A stretch of DNA of 64,000 nt, taken from the NCBI GenBank assembly GCA_039621445.1, contig CP154954.1, positions 22,642,954-22,706,953 of the forward strand, given 5' to 3'. The notes under the pieces were generated by a model, which was given only the letters and a program-made list of their open reading frames with translations, made no database searches and was not told the origin of the DNA. Origin of the DNA: Euglena gracilis. Taxonomy: Eukaryota > Euglenida > Euglenophyceae > Euglenales. Of the stretch, positions 36,101-47,492 are shown one piece after another (within the stretch, counting starts at the first letter, position 1; every line of letters starts with the position of its first letter). The position numbers and the translations under genes were made by a program.

Positions 36101-37379
36101 TTAGCATTGTGTGCTGAATGGATACATACCCATTCCATAACATTCCAGATGGAGGTGTGGACGGTGTGTGAAACAGATTTCGCGCTTCCAAACATCAAGG
36201 CAACACCTCGTTGTTGGAGTACTTGATGTACGGTCGCGCATTGCAAACCGTACCCAAGTATTGGTTGTGCGTGAAATCAGTGTTAGTGTCGTTTTTTGAA
36301 CTGAACATGCAGAAAGAAAACATGGCAAAGCGGAAATTCTCCTTGAGTGCACACATTGGCTGGGGTTGTCAGAGTAGTTGTCCTGGTTGCGCATGTCGGT
36401 TTGGTGGGGTGTGTGTGTAATAATGGGGGTGCGCATTTGTAGCTGCTGGGGGGTGTACAGATGTGTCTGAAATCGACACATCTGGTGGAAAACGGGGTGT
36501 TTGTGCAGCTGGGCGACTACTCGACACCGTACGGACTTCTCGCCTTTGGGCTTTCGTCTTGGAACCCAGTGAAACGTGGGAGGTGTACCGCTACTTGCTT
36601 GCGCTACTTGCTTGCCCTGCCTCATGGGGAACGAAAGTTGGTGTGTGGTTGGGCAGGGGGGTAACTTTCTCGGTACACCCGGTGTAGAAAACGTTGGTAG
36701 GTGTGGTGGAAAACGGGGTAAAAGTTTTTGAAAACGGTGTGGTAAATTTGGTGGTCGTCGCGGTTGACGCCACAGGTAATGGGGAGTTTGGAAGGCAATG
36801 AAGAGTATGGAGTTGTGTGCAAACAGCAGGAGCGGGTATCCACTGCTAGCTGGTACTGACGTAACAGGGCTATCCCAAACTTACGCCAGCACCAAGAATT
36901 TTGTGAAACCGACCCAAGTACCCCGAAAATTTTAGCTAGGTGGGGGTTGTGCATGATTTTGGGACTGATGGGTAGGACACTGTCCAAAATGCGTCCCAAT
37001 CACCGACACACAAGGGGGGGGGGTGCTAAGGAAAAGCACTGGCGTGAAAAATCAAATTTTACGCTTTGGGTAAAAATTGTGGAAATTTTGGAACTTTGAT
37101 TCCGCTTGGAGAGCTAGTGTCGTGGGGTTAGGGAAAGTGAAGGGTATGGCTCAAAATTCGATTGCTTGCCAAGTTCTCCTTGACCCTTTCTGCCTTTGCT
37201 TAACTTTCCGAGCGGAAATTTGGGAGTGGGGGGGGCGCGAAAATTTTCTGGGTACTTACCCCAAAAGCCGATAGCCAAAAGCCAAAAGCCGATGCACAAG
37301 GGGGGGGGAGGGTTCATGACGTCCTACATCCATCTGTTTATCAGCCCAGAGTCCGTCCCTTCGGTTTTCGGGGTCCCCT
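36101..37379. other. No gene seen between satellite and gag remnant
   Basis: Single-copy-looking sequence with G runs at 37013-37023 and 37301-37309. Short frames carry no recognisable domain. If the gag element had a pol region it should lie here, but no RT, protease or integrase motif was found. Confidence 0.45.
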
Positions 37380-40300
37380 CACTCCAGGTCAGAACCGTCC
37401 AAATAGCTGGTGGCGGGCCGTTTGGAGGTATAGGCTGAGGTCAACGTGCGCACCGCCATGCGGGCTTCGTTGAAGTCAGCATCCGAGGTCACATCCCCCT
37501 CCCTGCCAGAAGCCGGGGTTTCCTCCTCCAAACAAGATAACTTGAAACCGACTTTATGGCGGTCGGAGGAGTGAACGTTGTCACCGCGATACATACCGCG
37601 ATGGCGTTGGCCCGGCCGGGGGGAACGAGATCTTTGGCATTGGGATGAGTGGTGATCACTCGATCCGTATTGTGAACAACGAGATTTGTGACGAGATTCG
37701 AAATGGCGGGGTGATCGGTTTCCCGATTTACCGTCAAACCGCCGTGGTGAACGGGCATTCTGTTGACCATGACTCGTGTATCTGGGTTCTCCCGATGAAG
37801 ATGACGAAGAGGATGATCCGCTTCACGAATGCGATCGCGATGCCTCGCGATAAGAATCACGCTTCTTGGCAGGGGCACTGGGTGACCTACCCCGAAGGGC
37901 AACGTTATTCTGCTCATCGCGGACCGGGAACCGGGGGCTCATACCACCGGAACGGTAACCAGATTGCCTTGTACTGCCCGATTGGCGTGAAAACGCGGAC
38001 GAACCCGAACCCCGTGATGAGTTTGAGCCTCGCGAACTTACGATACACCCTTCGCACATCAGGATTCGGACAATCACGGACATATGTCCCGGATTATTGC
38101 ACAAAAAGCACAATTTGTCCGTGGATTGATCCGAAGAACGCGGATATCGCGTTTTCGATCCCGTGTTTGGTGAAGTGGGTGGATGCGGTGATTTTTGCAA
38201 TGCGTTCACCGAACCAGCCGGTAATCCAGCAGTTGGGTGTGCGTTAAACGCGGATTGAATCTGACCAAGAAGCTGTGATAGCTTCAACTGCTTGGAAACG
38301 TAGTTCCAGCGTTGGTCAAGAGTCATTGCATTTGTCGCCACCTCGTCACGGTGGATATCCTTGATGAGGCTAGGCGTGAAATGCATTAGAACAGCGTCAA
38401 ACTGTTCGCGCATTTGCTTTTCATTGAGTTCATCCACTTCAGCGGCAAGTCCCAACCATTTGGCATACCAAAGGTCAATGGACTTCCATTTGCGATCGGG
38501 TGGGGCGCATTGCCGCCACTTGGTCTCCAGGGTAATCCTAGCGACCAAACTTGAACTGGTGGAAGCGTATTGCTCCACCAGGTCATGCGGGTAGCGAATG
38601 ACAAGTTGTCGCGCGCGCTCCTTCTCATCCCTTGGGAGGCAATCGATGAATTCCATCTTGATCACCTCCGGGTTTGTGTCCTGGGTTGGCCCTTTCAATG
38701 CCCAGTAATACTCCCAGTCCCGGAAAAACTGTCTCCACGTGGTTGGATCACCATCCCACTGGGGTTTCACCTTGTTCGCGATTGCGATGGTGCCCTTGAA
38801 GTCTTTCTGAGGAACCCAATGACCCTCGGTGGTATTCCGTGGATTCGGGCCCGGGTACTCTCGAGCACCAAGCGTATCCTTTCCGGATTCTTGTTGGAAT
38901 CGCGAAATTTCTGGTGAAGGTGAATCCTGGTACCGGAAATCCGGTCGCAAACCCTGTTGGTCACCCGTAATAGGGGGACACTCCGGTGTGGGGGTATGTC
39001 GCGCATGCAACATGTGACCCACTCCCGGTGTACGGGTTTGGCTCATTCCACGCACAAGCATGGAATGATGGATTTCTTGGTGGAGACTTGGCGGAATCGC
39101 CGTGTTTTTCGAAAATTCGGTTCCCGTAATGCGAAATTCATCCGAAAACTGGGTTTGGGTTGTGGACAAGGCCAATGGTGGTACAATTCGCGGAATCGCG
39201 GATTGTGACACTCGGGACACGGGTGGTGGTGGTGCATGTGCACCCAGATTCGGGTTGTGGAAACGCGAATCTGGAGCATTTGGCGCATTTTCGGCAATGC
39301 ATACTGCCGAATCGCGGTGTGAAACCCGCTGTTGGTTGGACACATTATCCAAACCGACAGACAAGTCATGCACACTTTGCTCCAAATGCTCAACGAGTTG
39401 GAGTTGGCCGCAAATACGGTCAACTTCATCCTCCAAAGCGCGAATACGCTTGCGGTAACGGGAAAAGTCATCCAGATGCGGAATCCTTTCGGAAATTCCG
39501 GTGACATCTCGGACTAGTTTCCCGTGAGACTCATCCAATAATTGGAGTTGTCCCATTAATGCTTTCACAGCACTTGAGAGGATCTGCAAAGGTGGTGTCA
39601 CCTTGGTTGGTGTGTTAGTGGGTGCAACCGGTGCAGGGTCATCCGACAACGCGGTTGTGGTACCCACGGGCAAATTTCCGGGTTGTGGCTTATCCGACAA
39701 CGCGGAAATCCGCTCATCCAACCTGGTAATCTCACCTTGGGTGGATCGGGCATTCCGATTCACCGATTCCTCAAGCCGTAATAGGCTGTTGCAGAATTCC
39801 TGCAAGGTTTCCTGATTACCAGTGAGCATTTTGTCATAAAATGCCTTGAAATCAGGGTTCTCGGTAATCCGAGAACTGGAAGCTGCAGGTAAAGACTGCA
39901 TTTCCGTTACTTTGGTAGACACCGATGCATACCGGGTCTGGAGTTCCCCAATAGCAGTCTGAATACCGCTAATGTCCGGAACTCGGTGGGAAAGTGCGGA
40001 ATAGCTCTGTTGCAAACCCGCAATGGCCGAGTTAATCCCTCCAATGTCAGATTGCAACTGCAACTGCAGGGAATCCTGCCGTTGTGCCATTTCCGTCACT
40101 TTCGCGCTCAGATTGGATAATCCAACCTGATTCGCGTCACAATAGCAGGTTTTCTGCTCCAAACGGGAAAGTCGCTCCTCCAACTGCCGCACATACGTGT
40201 GGGGAGCAAAATTCTCGTTGGCTTGTGACTGGAATTGCCGAAACTTTTCCGTTTCATCGCACAACTGCATAATGCGGTGTTGCGATTCATGGAAAGTTGC

Positions 40301-41340
40301 GGACAAGGTGGTGAAATGGTCCATAGACACAAATCCACCATTGTGGGTTGTTGCACACGAGGAATCTCGTGCATGCAACTGTTGTTGCAAACGCAACAAC
40401 GCGGATGAACAGGACTCCATTTGTCCCGATAGGTGTTGTAGTGAGTCATGCAAGTGCAGAAACTTGGAGTCATTCCGCGTTTCCGCTTCATGCATGCATT
40501 CATTAATTTGCCGGAAGTTTTGCGGGAGTTGTTGGCACATTCTGTCAAAGGTTTCCCGAAAGGTTGCAAGGTCAATACCCGCACTTTCGAAATTCCTTTG
40601 GCAATACTTGCCAACTTCCTGCAAATAATTCCAGCAGTGTTCCAGCTTGGTGAAGACATGTTTCTGGTTGTCCTCATCAAACTGAAGCACTTTGTTCAAT
40701 GCGGTTGCCCACTCTGCAACGCATTGTTGCACATGGTTGAACTGCCTCACAAGGGGGTGATCCCCTGGAAGCCGAGCAACGATATCCTGCACATCCTCAG
40801 CAGTGAGGAGCTCACCAATGCTCTTCCCATGGGTTGGGATGTACCGGAGAATTCCGGCACCACGAGGCGAGTCTCCGGTTGCCAAGGTAGTGCGGGATAG
40901 TACCCAAGATCGGGTGGTGGTGGCAAAGCTCTGTAAGGGCTTGCCGGTGGAAGAGCGGGTGGGGGTTGAAAGAAACACGGCGTTTCTAGCCCACCATCAC
41001 CAGAGAAGCCCGGTGGCGGAATCACCACGGGTCTCTCTGGTGTGCGCAGCTGCACCATTGCCGCAGACAGAGGCGAATACCCCCGTTGTGGCAAGGTGAG
41101 TGCGGAAGAGGCCGCATTAGCCTCTGAAGCCGATGATGTGGAGGGCTCATCGCCGACCACTGTCAATGACGACAAGTGTTGCAATTGTGACAATTGAACC
41201 AATTTTGCCTCATCGGCGTGGGAACTGGAAGCACTTTCACATAAAAGCTTCCAATCCCCAGTTTCTTGGTCAATGTCTTGCAATGATGCCTGTAATAAGG
41301 CATAGTAGAATTGATGGTTGGGGACTGTGCTTTGCATCTT
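37380..41340 (-). pseudogene. Giant Gag-like protein with coiled coils and a broken zinc knuckle
   Basis: The minus-strand protein starts near 41340 (MQSTVPNHQFYYALL, Pro-rich). A frameshift near 40870 moves it into a long frame (to 37823). This has several hundred residues of heptad-rich coiled coil, then a capsid-like region (QWDGDPTTWRQFFRDWEYYW, LWYAKWLGLAAEVDELNEK, QLLGQIQSAFNAHPT) as in LTR-retrotransposon Gag. It reaches CFLCNNPGHMS, a CCHC knuckle whose last Cys is in another frame, so one base is missing near 38090. An Arg/Ser-rich tail continues in other frames to about 37380. No pol follows. Gag would form the particle and bind element RNA. The coiled-coil length (roughly 400 residues) is unusual for Gag. 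Confidence 0.6.
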
Positions 41341-41405
41341 TCTGATGGCAAAAACAGCAAAAACCCACAAAACTAAGCAGTTGAGTTGTGCTGGCACCAG
41401 AGGGG

Positions 41406-41509
41406 CTGTAACGGGTAATACCGTACAGAGCCTTCCGGAGCCTGCTCGTCTGCTTAGACGTTGAGTAGAAGCCGGGAGCTGACGCTGCGACCGTGTAATA
41501 ACGGTGCAG
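41406..41509. other. Two hairpins with GTAATA loops and CTGY/RCAG outer stems
   Basis: CTGT-A-ACGG-GTAATA-CCGT-ACAG at 41406-41428 and CTGC-G-ACCGT-GTAATA-ACGGT-GCAG at 41485-41509. Both have one bulged base between an outer CTG(Y)/(R)CAG stem and an inner stem, the same architecture as the hairpin at 27331-27355. They lie just 5' of the Gag start on the minus strand, where an LTR element's leader would be. Confidence 0.7.
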
Positions 41510-41534
41510 GGGCCCTCCGCTGCCAGTCAGCCAG

Positions 41535-41700
41535 CGTAGGATCGAACCAATCTGCTACCAAGTGTACTTGATAGCGTTTCTTTCTGTATGGGCTGTGTGT
41601 GTAGGATCGTGACCTAATCTGCTACCAAGTGTAAAACCTGGTAGCCTTTCTGTTTGTGAAGTGTGTATAGGATCGTAACCAATCTGCTACCAAGTGTACG
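41535..41700. repeat. Three tandem ~66-bp repeats
   Basis: TAGGATCGNNACC(T)AATCTGCTACCAAGTGTA occurs at about 41537, 41602 and 41669. The last unit runs directly into the LTR-like repeat. Confidence 0.7.
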
Positions 41701-41995
41701 TCTGATCTTCCCTTTTCTCCAAAAAGCCTCGCTTTCCTTGGTGCGGACCTACTTAGGGAAGAGAAAATCAGAGTAACGAAAAACCCTTTTCCCAACTTCC
41801 CGAGAAGCAAAGCACAGAGAGAGGATGGGAAAGGATAACGGACTATAATAAGTCCGAGGCAGAAAGGGAAAATAAATAATATAAAGAATACCACCTGTGG
41901 AGAGAGAAGGGGCACCCATTAGGAGATCCTAATAGGATCTGCTTCCATCCTAACTTCCTCAACGGAAGTGGACAGAAGCATACGCCTGGTACACA
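41694..41995 (-). repeat. LTR-like repeat, copy 2 (candidate 5' LTR of the gag element)
   Basis: Same repeat as 26302-26597. Minus-strand start TGTGTACCAGGCGTATGC abuts eEF1A-derived sequence at 41996. It contains hairpins CGGACT-ATAATA-AGTCCG (41839-41856) and AGATCC-TAATA-GGATCT (41924-41940). It lies upstream of, and on the same strand as, the Gag frame. Confidence 0.6.
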
Positions 41996-42262
41996 GTAAC
42001 CACGGTGAACATCCTTGACAGACACGTTCTTCACGTTGAAGCAAAGGTTACAGCCTCGCTCAGAGCCTCGTGGTGCATCTCCACAGACTTGACTTCATTG
42101 GTCAAATTGTTGGGTGAGAAAGTGACCACATCACCATGCTTCAGGACACCAGTCTCAACACGACCAACAGGCACAGTTCGAATACCTAAAAGTTAAAAAA
42201 GGTGCCGTGCATCGAAATTTGGAAAAGAACCTTCAATCTTGTTGACATCCTGCAGGGGAGCC
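41996..42262 (-). pseudogene. eEF1A (translation elongation factor 1-alpha) fragment with a 45-bp intron
   Basis: On the minus strand 42262-42231 encodes APLQDVNKIEG. A 45-bp GT...AG intron (42230-42186, GTTCTTTTCC...ACTTTTAG) follows, and the frame then continues [19 protein letters not shown] and [18 protein letters not shown]. After that a small deletion shifts the frame before KNVSVKDVHRGY. These are diagnostic domain-2 sequences of eEF1A, which carries aminoacyl-tRNA to the ribosome. Only about 75 of ~445 codons are present. The fragment ends exactly where the LTR-like repeat starts (41995), and upstream sequence beyond 42262 is not eEF1A. The intact intron shows it came from genomic DNA and not from an mRNA copy. 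Confidence 0.85.
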
Positions 42263-42948
42263 CTTCATGCCCTTGGCCAGTGCGATCTGCAATTCCATTC
42301 TTTTTCAGGTTGCATGATCCTCACTGGCTGGGATGATATGGAAAGCAAGGGAAATAGGACATTTTTCCAAACACACCATCCACAGAAGGTTTCTTGGTTC
42401 GGAATGGTTGCTTCACAACAAATCGCCCGTCCTGACTCATTAGGATCAGTTGAGGGCTTGTCAAACGGTGGTGGGGCGAACCGAATCCACCGACCAGTGG
42501 CACTGCCTACTGGATTTGTGTGTTCAAGTGAGAGGTGAGATATGTACAAATGGGGTGACGCCCATGGACAGTAAGAAGTGGTTTAGCGGAGGCAGCGGGG
42601 GCTTTAGTAGCCGGTGTATGAGGGTGACCAAGTGGCTGGGTGTTGGGGGTGACGGCACTCAGAAATTCATCGCTTGTCCATTCACCGCCACATCCTCCTG
42701 CATCCGACGGTTGGTTTTGGAAGGCGGGCCCTTCGTTCCCCACTCCAACACGTGCGGGTTAGGTTTTCCCGTGAGCTTGGAGAGGTTGTAAGGTAGACCT
42801 TGTGGGCACTTGGCTTGAGGTCCCTCGCGGGTTTCAGCCCCCAATCGATTGTGTGTGACTTCTTTACCTTCATGGGGGACGTCCAGAGAGGGTGTTCAGC
42901 TTTTGGTGTTTGATTTTTTGTGTTTGGTCGTGTTGCTGAGCCTCGGTG
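42263..42948. other. No gene recognised
   Basis: Short minus-strand frames include RWIRFAPPPFDKP (about 42440-42480). A weakly similar PPFQMVPPLFDKP is encoded on the plus strand near 43995-44035. No known domain. Confidence 0.3.
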
Positions 42949-43620
42949 TTATGACGTACGGTAGGGTCTATGAGATTCCGGGGAGCTATGGTCAGCGAGC
43001 TCTTCGGGGCATTGACCCCAGACCAATTGTCGTCCGACCTCCCGGGCCAGAGTCATGCTTAATCCTTGCCAGCAGGTCCCCTCGACGCCCCTCCTCTCCC
43101 AGGCGTCGTGTTGGCCTGCCAGCAGCTTGATGCAGTTACCAACAAAGGCGAGCGCACCATCCCCCATGCCACCATAACAGTCCAAGACAAAAGGAATGAA
43201 TGTCCAGCCCCTTCTTTTGCAAGTGTCACCATACTTCCGTATTTTGTCCTCCTCTTGTGCCTCATGCCACCTGCCAATATCTTCCAAGACAGTGCGGTTT
43301 CGCGAAGGCGCAAGTGGGTGACGAACGGTGACGTCGATGGCCGCCGGGCCGTTTGCGTCATACCTCATGACGAATACGTCGCCTGGTCGTGAACCATCCG
43401 GGGCGCTTTCTTCCCTTCTGGCTGGGAAGCCTGCACGCTGCGCGAGCCCGAGGATGTGCGATTGAACGGCATTGTGCCGCCTGACAATGTTGTTTTTGTG
43501 GCAGCAAACAGCAAACATTAGGATACTCAGAAAGTTTTTTGATCGAGCGCTCGGCCCATCTCCAAGGCCGAAGTTCATGGCGGGTGAGATATTTACATTA
43601 AATTGTCCGCAGATGCAGTG
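42949..43620 (-). pseudogene. LINE C-terminal restriction-like endonuclease fragment
   Basis: The minus frame 43737-42949 becomes homologous to the other two LINEs at VCCHKNNIVRRHNAVQSHI (about 43500). It then has SRPGDVFVMRYDANGPAAID followed by VTVRHP, and later DKIRKYGDTC, GWTFIPFVLDCYGGMGDGA and a C-terminal AREVGRQLVW. The PGD...AIDVTV and downstream K/Y pattern suits the PD-(D/E)XK fold of R2/CRE-type endonucleases, which nick target DNA to prime reverse transcription. The RT part is absent, as expected of 5' truncation. It diverges clearly from the 44167 copy, so it is a separate subfamily. Confidence 0.62.
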
Positions 43621-44166
43621 GGGACTGTGGGAGGGGCGAGAGTCGAAGGTGAAGTAGATGAAGGGCGGTGAGGGGCACAGTACGGAGGGGAGACAGCGAG
43701 TGTGAGAGGAAAGTGTACAGCGGCCGGGAAGGTTCAACAGAAGGGAAGGGAAGGTTCAATAGAAACGGCCATGGGGACTGTTGAGTGTTGAGTGTTGAGG
43801 TTGTGGCAGCGACATGTTTAGGTTTGGGTTTAGGGGAGTTGGCGCAGGGAAGGCTCTGTTTTCAGTGCGGTTAGGGTTTGGTCGTCTTTTTAGACTTGTG
43901 GTTGGTTATGCGTACGGTTGGTGTGTCATGGAGTCTTCGACCCTGTGGTCAAATTGCTTACTCCGTCTGAAATGGGCAATGGGTGGTGGGATCCACCGTT
44001 CCAGATGGTTCCACCACTGTTCGACAAGCCAATTGACGGCCACTTCTCTTGTCAATGTGGGACACAGGTTGCTGATGACTGGGTAACGTTGTTTCCTTTA
44101 TTGACAAGGTGTGAATGGTTTAAGGACAAATGTTTGTTCTGGGTCTAGGGGTCGTAATGGTCTTCT

Positions 44167-47100
44167 TTACAGACAATACGGTTGGTGTATGGTGTTGGTT
44201 ACGTCTGGATCTGTGTCGTTGCCTGCATACCGTCCCCAGATTACTTGTCGCGCGATCTCTCGCGCAACAGTGATTGATAGAAGTTGCCATGTGTCGGCTT
44301 CAGTTTTGCGTTTTGACCATGCATCTTGTTGACCGAGAAGAAGCTTCATCAGTGTTGACATTAAGGTTAGCGCTTCTTGGCCTAAGCCGCCATAGCAGTC
44401 AACAACAAATGGAATGCAAGTCCATCCCATCCTCCCACAGTTGGCGTCATATTTTGAATGTTTTTCCTTCTCTTGGCGTTCATACCATTCAGTTAGTTCA
44501 GCTGCCTCACGCAACGGTCTGTACGGTGCTGCTGTGTGTCTCACTGTGATATCCACTGCTCCAGGACCATTGGCGTCAAGTCTGCTAATGAGCACATCGC
44601 CCGGGCGTGTTCTCTCTGGACCTCCTTGTTCTTTTTTTTGCTGTAAACCCAGCATCATGTGCTAGTTGGAACACAAAGTCCTGGATTGCACCATGTCGCC
44701 GCGTTATGCCATTTGAGCTGCAGCATACAAGGTGATTACCCAGGTTGTCCATTGGCTTGGTGCAGCGTGGGCACGTTGATCCCGTTGGTGGGCAAACTGG
44801 TGCTCCCAGTGACCACTTTAGAAATCCTTTGAATTCGGCAGAAGCAACCAATGTTTTCAATCCAGAGGATGGTGTGACAGAAGCCCAGGCCATTGCGTGG
44901 GGCCGCTGTTGGCTTGCGAAGCGGACGGCGTCTTGACCGTGAAGGTTGGAGGATAATACCTTTTGTCGTTGTTTCGCAAAGCATTCACCCCACCACTTCT
45001 GTTGAATGTGAGGGCTTTGGGCTTCGTTCAAGAGTGATACATCCGCGGCCCATGTTTGTGTTGGGGGAGTTCCTTCGAGGATGGAGTTGGCAGAGGACAG
45101 GCACTCAACAGTGTCTTTCGGTATTCCTCGGTCTGCCAGACCCAGGGTGCGTCTGCCATTGCTGACAAACGTCACAATGCCGGATATCCGTGCTGGGAGA
45201 CGTTCCCGTGATGGGTCCCGAATTCCGAGTCCGCCATGACGCACAGGTAGGGTGGCCTGAGCCCATTGATTGTCATCGATGGGGGATCCAACAATGTTGC
45301 TCATTGTGTTCCTGATTTCTTTGGTCAACAAAGCACATGCGTCATTTGCCTGCCCCAGTTCTGTTGCACGCATGAGGTCATTAACTTTGCATGCATCTAG
45401 GCAGGTTCGTAAGAGGCAGAACTGAATTTGGGCCTGCGGCAGGTTCAAAAGGGCCCGACAAGCTTTCTGCACACTTGTCGCACGTTCAGCCCACACTTCC
45501 CCCGCAAAGCCTCCGCTTTGTGGACAGCATACCGGGATTCCCAGGGCCCGTATACCAGAATCGGGGGAGTAGTTCACGATTGGGACCGCACGAAGTGGGC
45601 TGTTTTGCGGCATTTCAGCACGATTGGCTTCTGTTGCGGCAGGGCCCCACAGGCGGCATTTTTTTGCGTTGAGGTGTATGCCTAGTAGCGTCCCCTGTCG
45701 TTGAATTTCTGTAATTGCTGCATGTAATTGTGGGAGGGTTCCCAGGATGTGTCTATCATCCAAATACCACAATTGGAGTGGCACAACCTCTTGCAAGGAC
45801 TCAACGAGGGGTTGCAACGCCAAGGCGAATCCGGCTGGGCCACAAGGGTCCCCTTGTTGTACGCCAGAGGCACTCCGAAGGTGTGATGACCCACAAAAGA
45901 GCGGGCTGTGTTCGGCGTAGCAACTCTCGAACCAGACGTACACCTCCGGACAGCGTTTAGCCACTTCAGCAAGGACTGTCTTTCTTTTTACGCAATTAAA
46001 AGCATTGCTGAAATCTACCTGTAACAAAGCCCAGGTGCTGTCCTGTTGCATGTGCAGGTGATTTACTTCTTGTTGCAGTCCCATAGCAATGAGTTCACAT
46101 GCCCCCTGGACCCCTACACCGCATTGTAGTGGCTGCAGTACTTTAAGGCGGTCCCTGATTTTAGGGTGTCTCATCAAGTATTTGCCCACCAATCGACGCA
46201 GGCATTCCCCAGCTGCAATTGGTCGCGTGCCATCCTTCTTTGGGTCAGGAATGGGGTTGGCATTGCCAAGCTCATCAAGGTTTTCGCTTGGATTGCAGGG
46301 TTTTCGAAGAGGAGTCAAACGGGCACCAGCGAAAATCCATGCCACTGAGGTGTGAATTCCGTTTGTCAAACATGTTCGGATGAATTGGTCCAAAATTGTG
46401 AGGAGTTGTTCAGATTGTGTCCCCAGGGGATCAGAGAGCATGTCTTTGAGATGATCTGGGTGAGGATTCCTTCGGGAAAGACATGACTGCTTTCCGTATT
46501 TCAATTAGGCGCTCCCTGGTTCCTTCTTCACTGAGATCGAATTCGAGGCGAGGGAAGTCCGGAGGCAGATTTTGCCTTCCAGGTTGGGGTTCAGGTGGGT
46601 GCAAGGCAGCCAACCGTTCCAAGATTAGCGGGTCATCTGCATCTTGGATTCCATCAGAAGTCAGCATGCGGCAGGCTTTACTGACCGCCCCATGGCTGAC
46701 AAGGCTTTGAACACGGTTGCACAATCTTTCTTGGCTTTCTGCCTCGAAATTTTTTGTCTGACTTCGTGTTCTCTTCCTTGGGTTTTGTGCATCGCGAGTT
46801 TGGCGAGTCTCATCCCACGAATCTTCGGTGGACCGGTTGAGGTAGGCATTGGCTCTCTCAGTAATTTTCCGTCCGACTGCAGCCCAATGGCTTTTCCCGC
46901 TGCGCTTCAATGGAGCAAGCACAGCTTTTGGGAAGCACCAAAGTGCGTGTAGGGTCTCCCATCCTGGCTTGGACACAAAGCGACTGAGGGTGCTGCAAAA
47001 GGCGAGCCCTACGTTTCGCAACGCTCCCCGTGGGATATGGACCAACGTGCCTCGATTGTCTTGGGAAATTTCTTCCCAAGATGGGTGCAGTGGTGGGCAA

Positions 47101-47492
47101 GGTTGCGAAAATGGGGTGACTTGCATCGTGTCAGCGTTCGTCGAGGATTGCGCCGGTGCTGGGGCCACGGGGGCGTGCGGCCTTCGACCATTTTGGCACT
47201 CTTGCTCTTGCCCTTGTGGAAAGGACGGCACAAAATTCTCAGTCAAGCCCTGGCCCTGCGGCGCATGCCCGTGAATTTCGGAAATCGCTGAGCGCACCCG
47301 GGACTCTAGTTCGTTAATGACCATGATTCGCTCAGCTGCGGGTGTCCCGGGGCCCCCGTTCAAACTGGGAAACGGCATTACAGCCTGAGACAAAGTAGGC
47401 GAGAACAGCGGCGTCGAGTGCATTGGGAACCAAGATCCAAGGAGTGGTCGCTCCGTCGGCGGCACAGCAGAGGTCTGTGCGGCTGAGGCCAT
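44167..47492 (-). pseudogene. LINE ORF2: reverse transcriptase with zinc finger and restriction-like endonuclease
   Basis: Three minus frames (47492-46431, 46504-44585, 44658-44167) make one protein of ~1100 residues interrupted by two single frameshifts, near 46470 and at an A8 run near 44630. Part one ends in an RT-upstream segment (QSLVSHGAVSKACRMLTSDG, ERLAALHP). Part two is the RT: DGTRPIAAGECLRRLVGKYL, QVDFSNAFN (Asp 164), GVQQGDPCGP and LWYLDDRHILG (YLDD at 45755-45766). It ends with a CPRC...H.VCC zinc finger and ITRRHGAIQDFV. Part three is the endonuclease: RPGDVLISRLDANGPGAVDI then TVRH, KHSKYD and FVVDCYGGLGQEA. ORF2 overlaps the end of ORF1 by 115 nt in another frame. RLE-type LINE call is firm; the exact clade is not. 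Confidence 0.8.

Noticed and set aside
41406-41509. Rolling-circle origin of a geminivirus/circovirus type (TATTAC in a hairpin loop)
   Set aside because: The loops lack the full TAGTATTAC/TAATATTAC nonamer, several hairpins with differing loops are present, and no Rep protein is encoded nearby.
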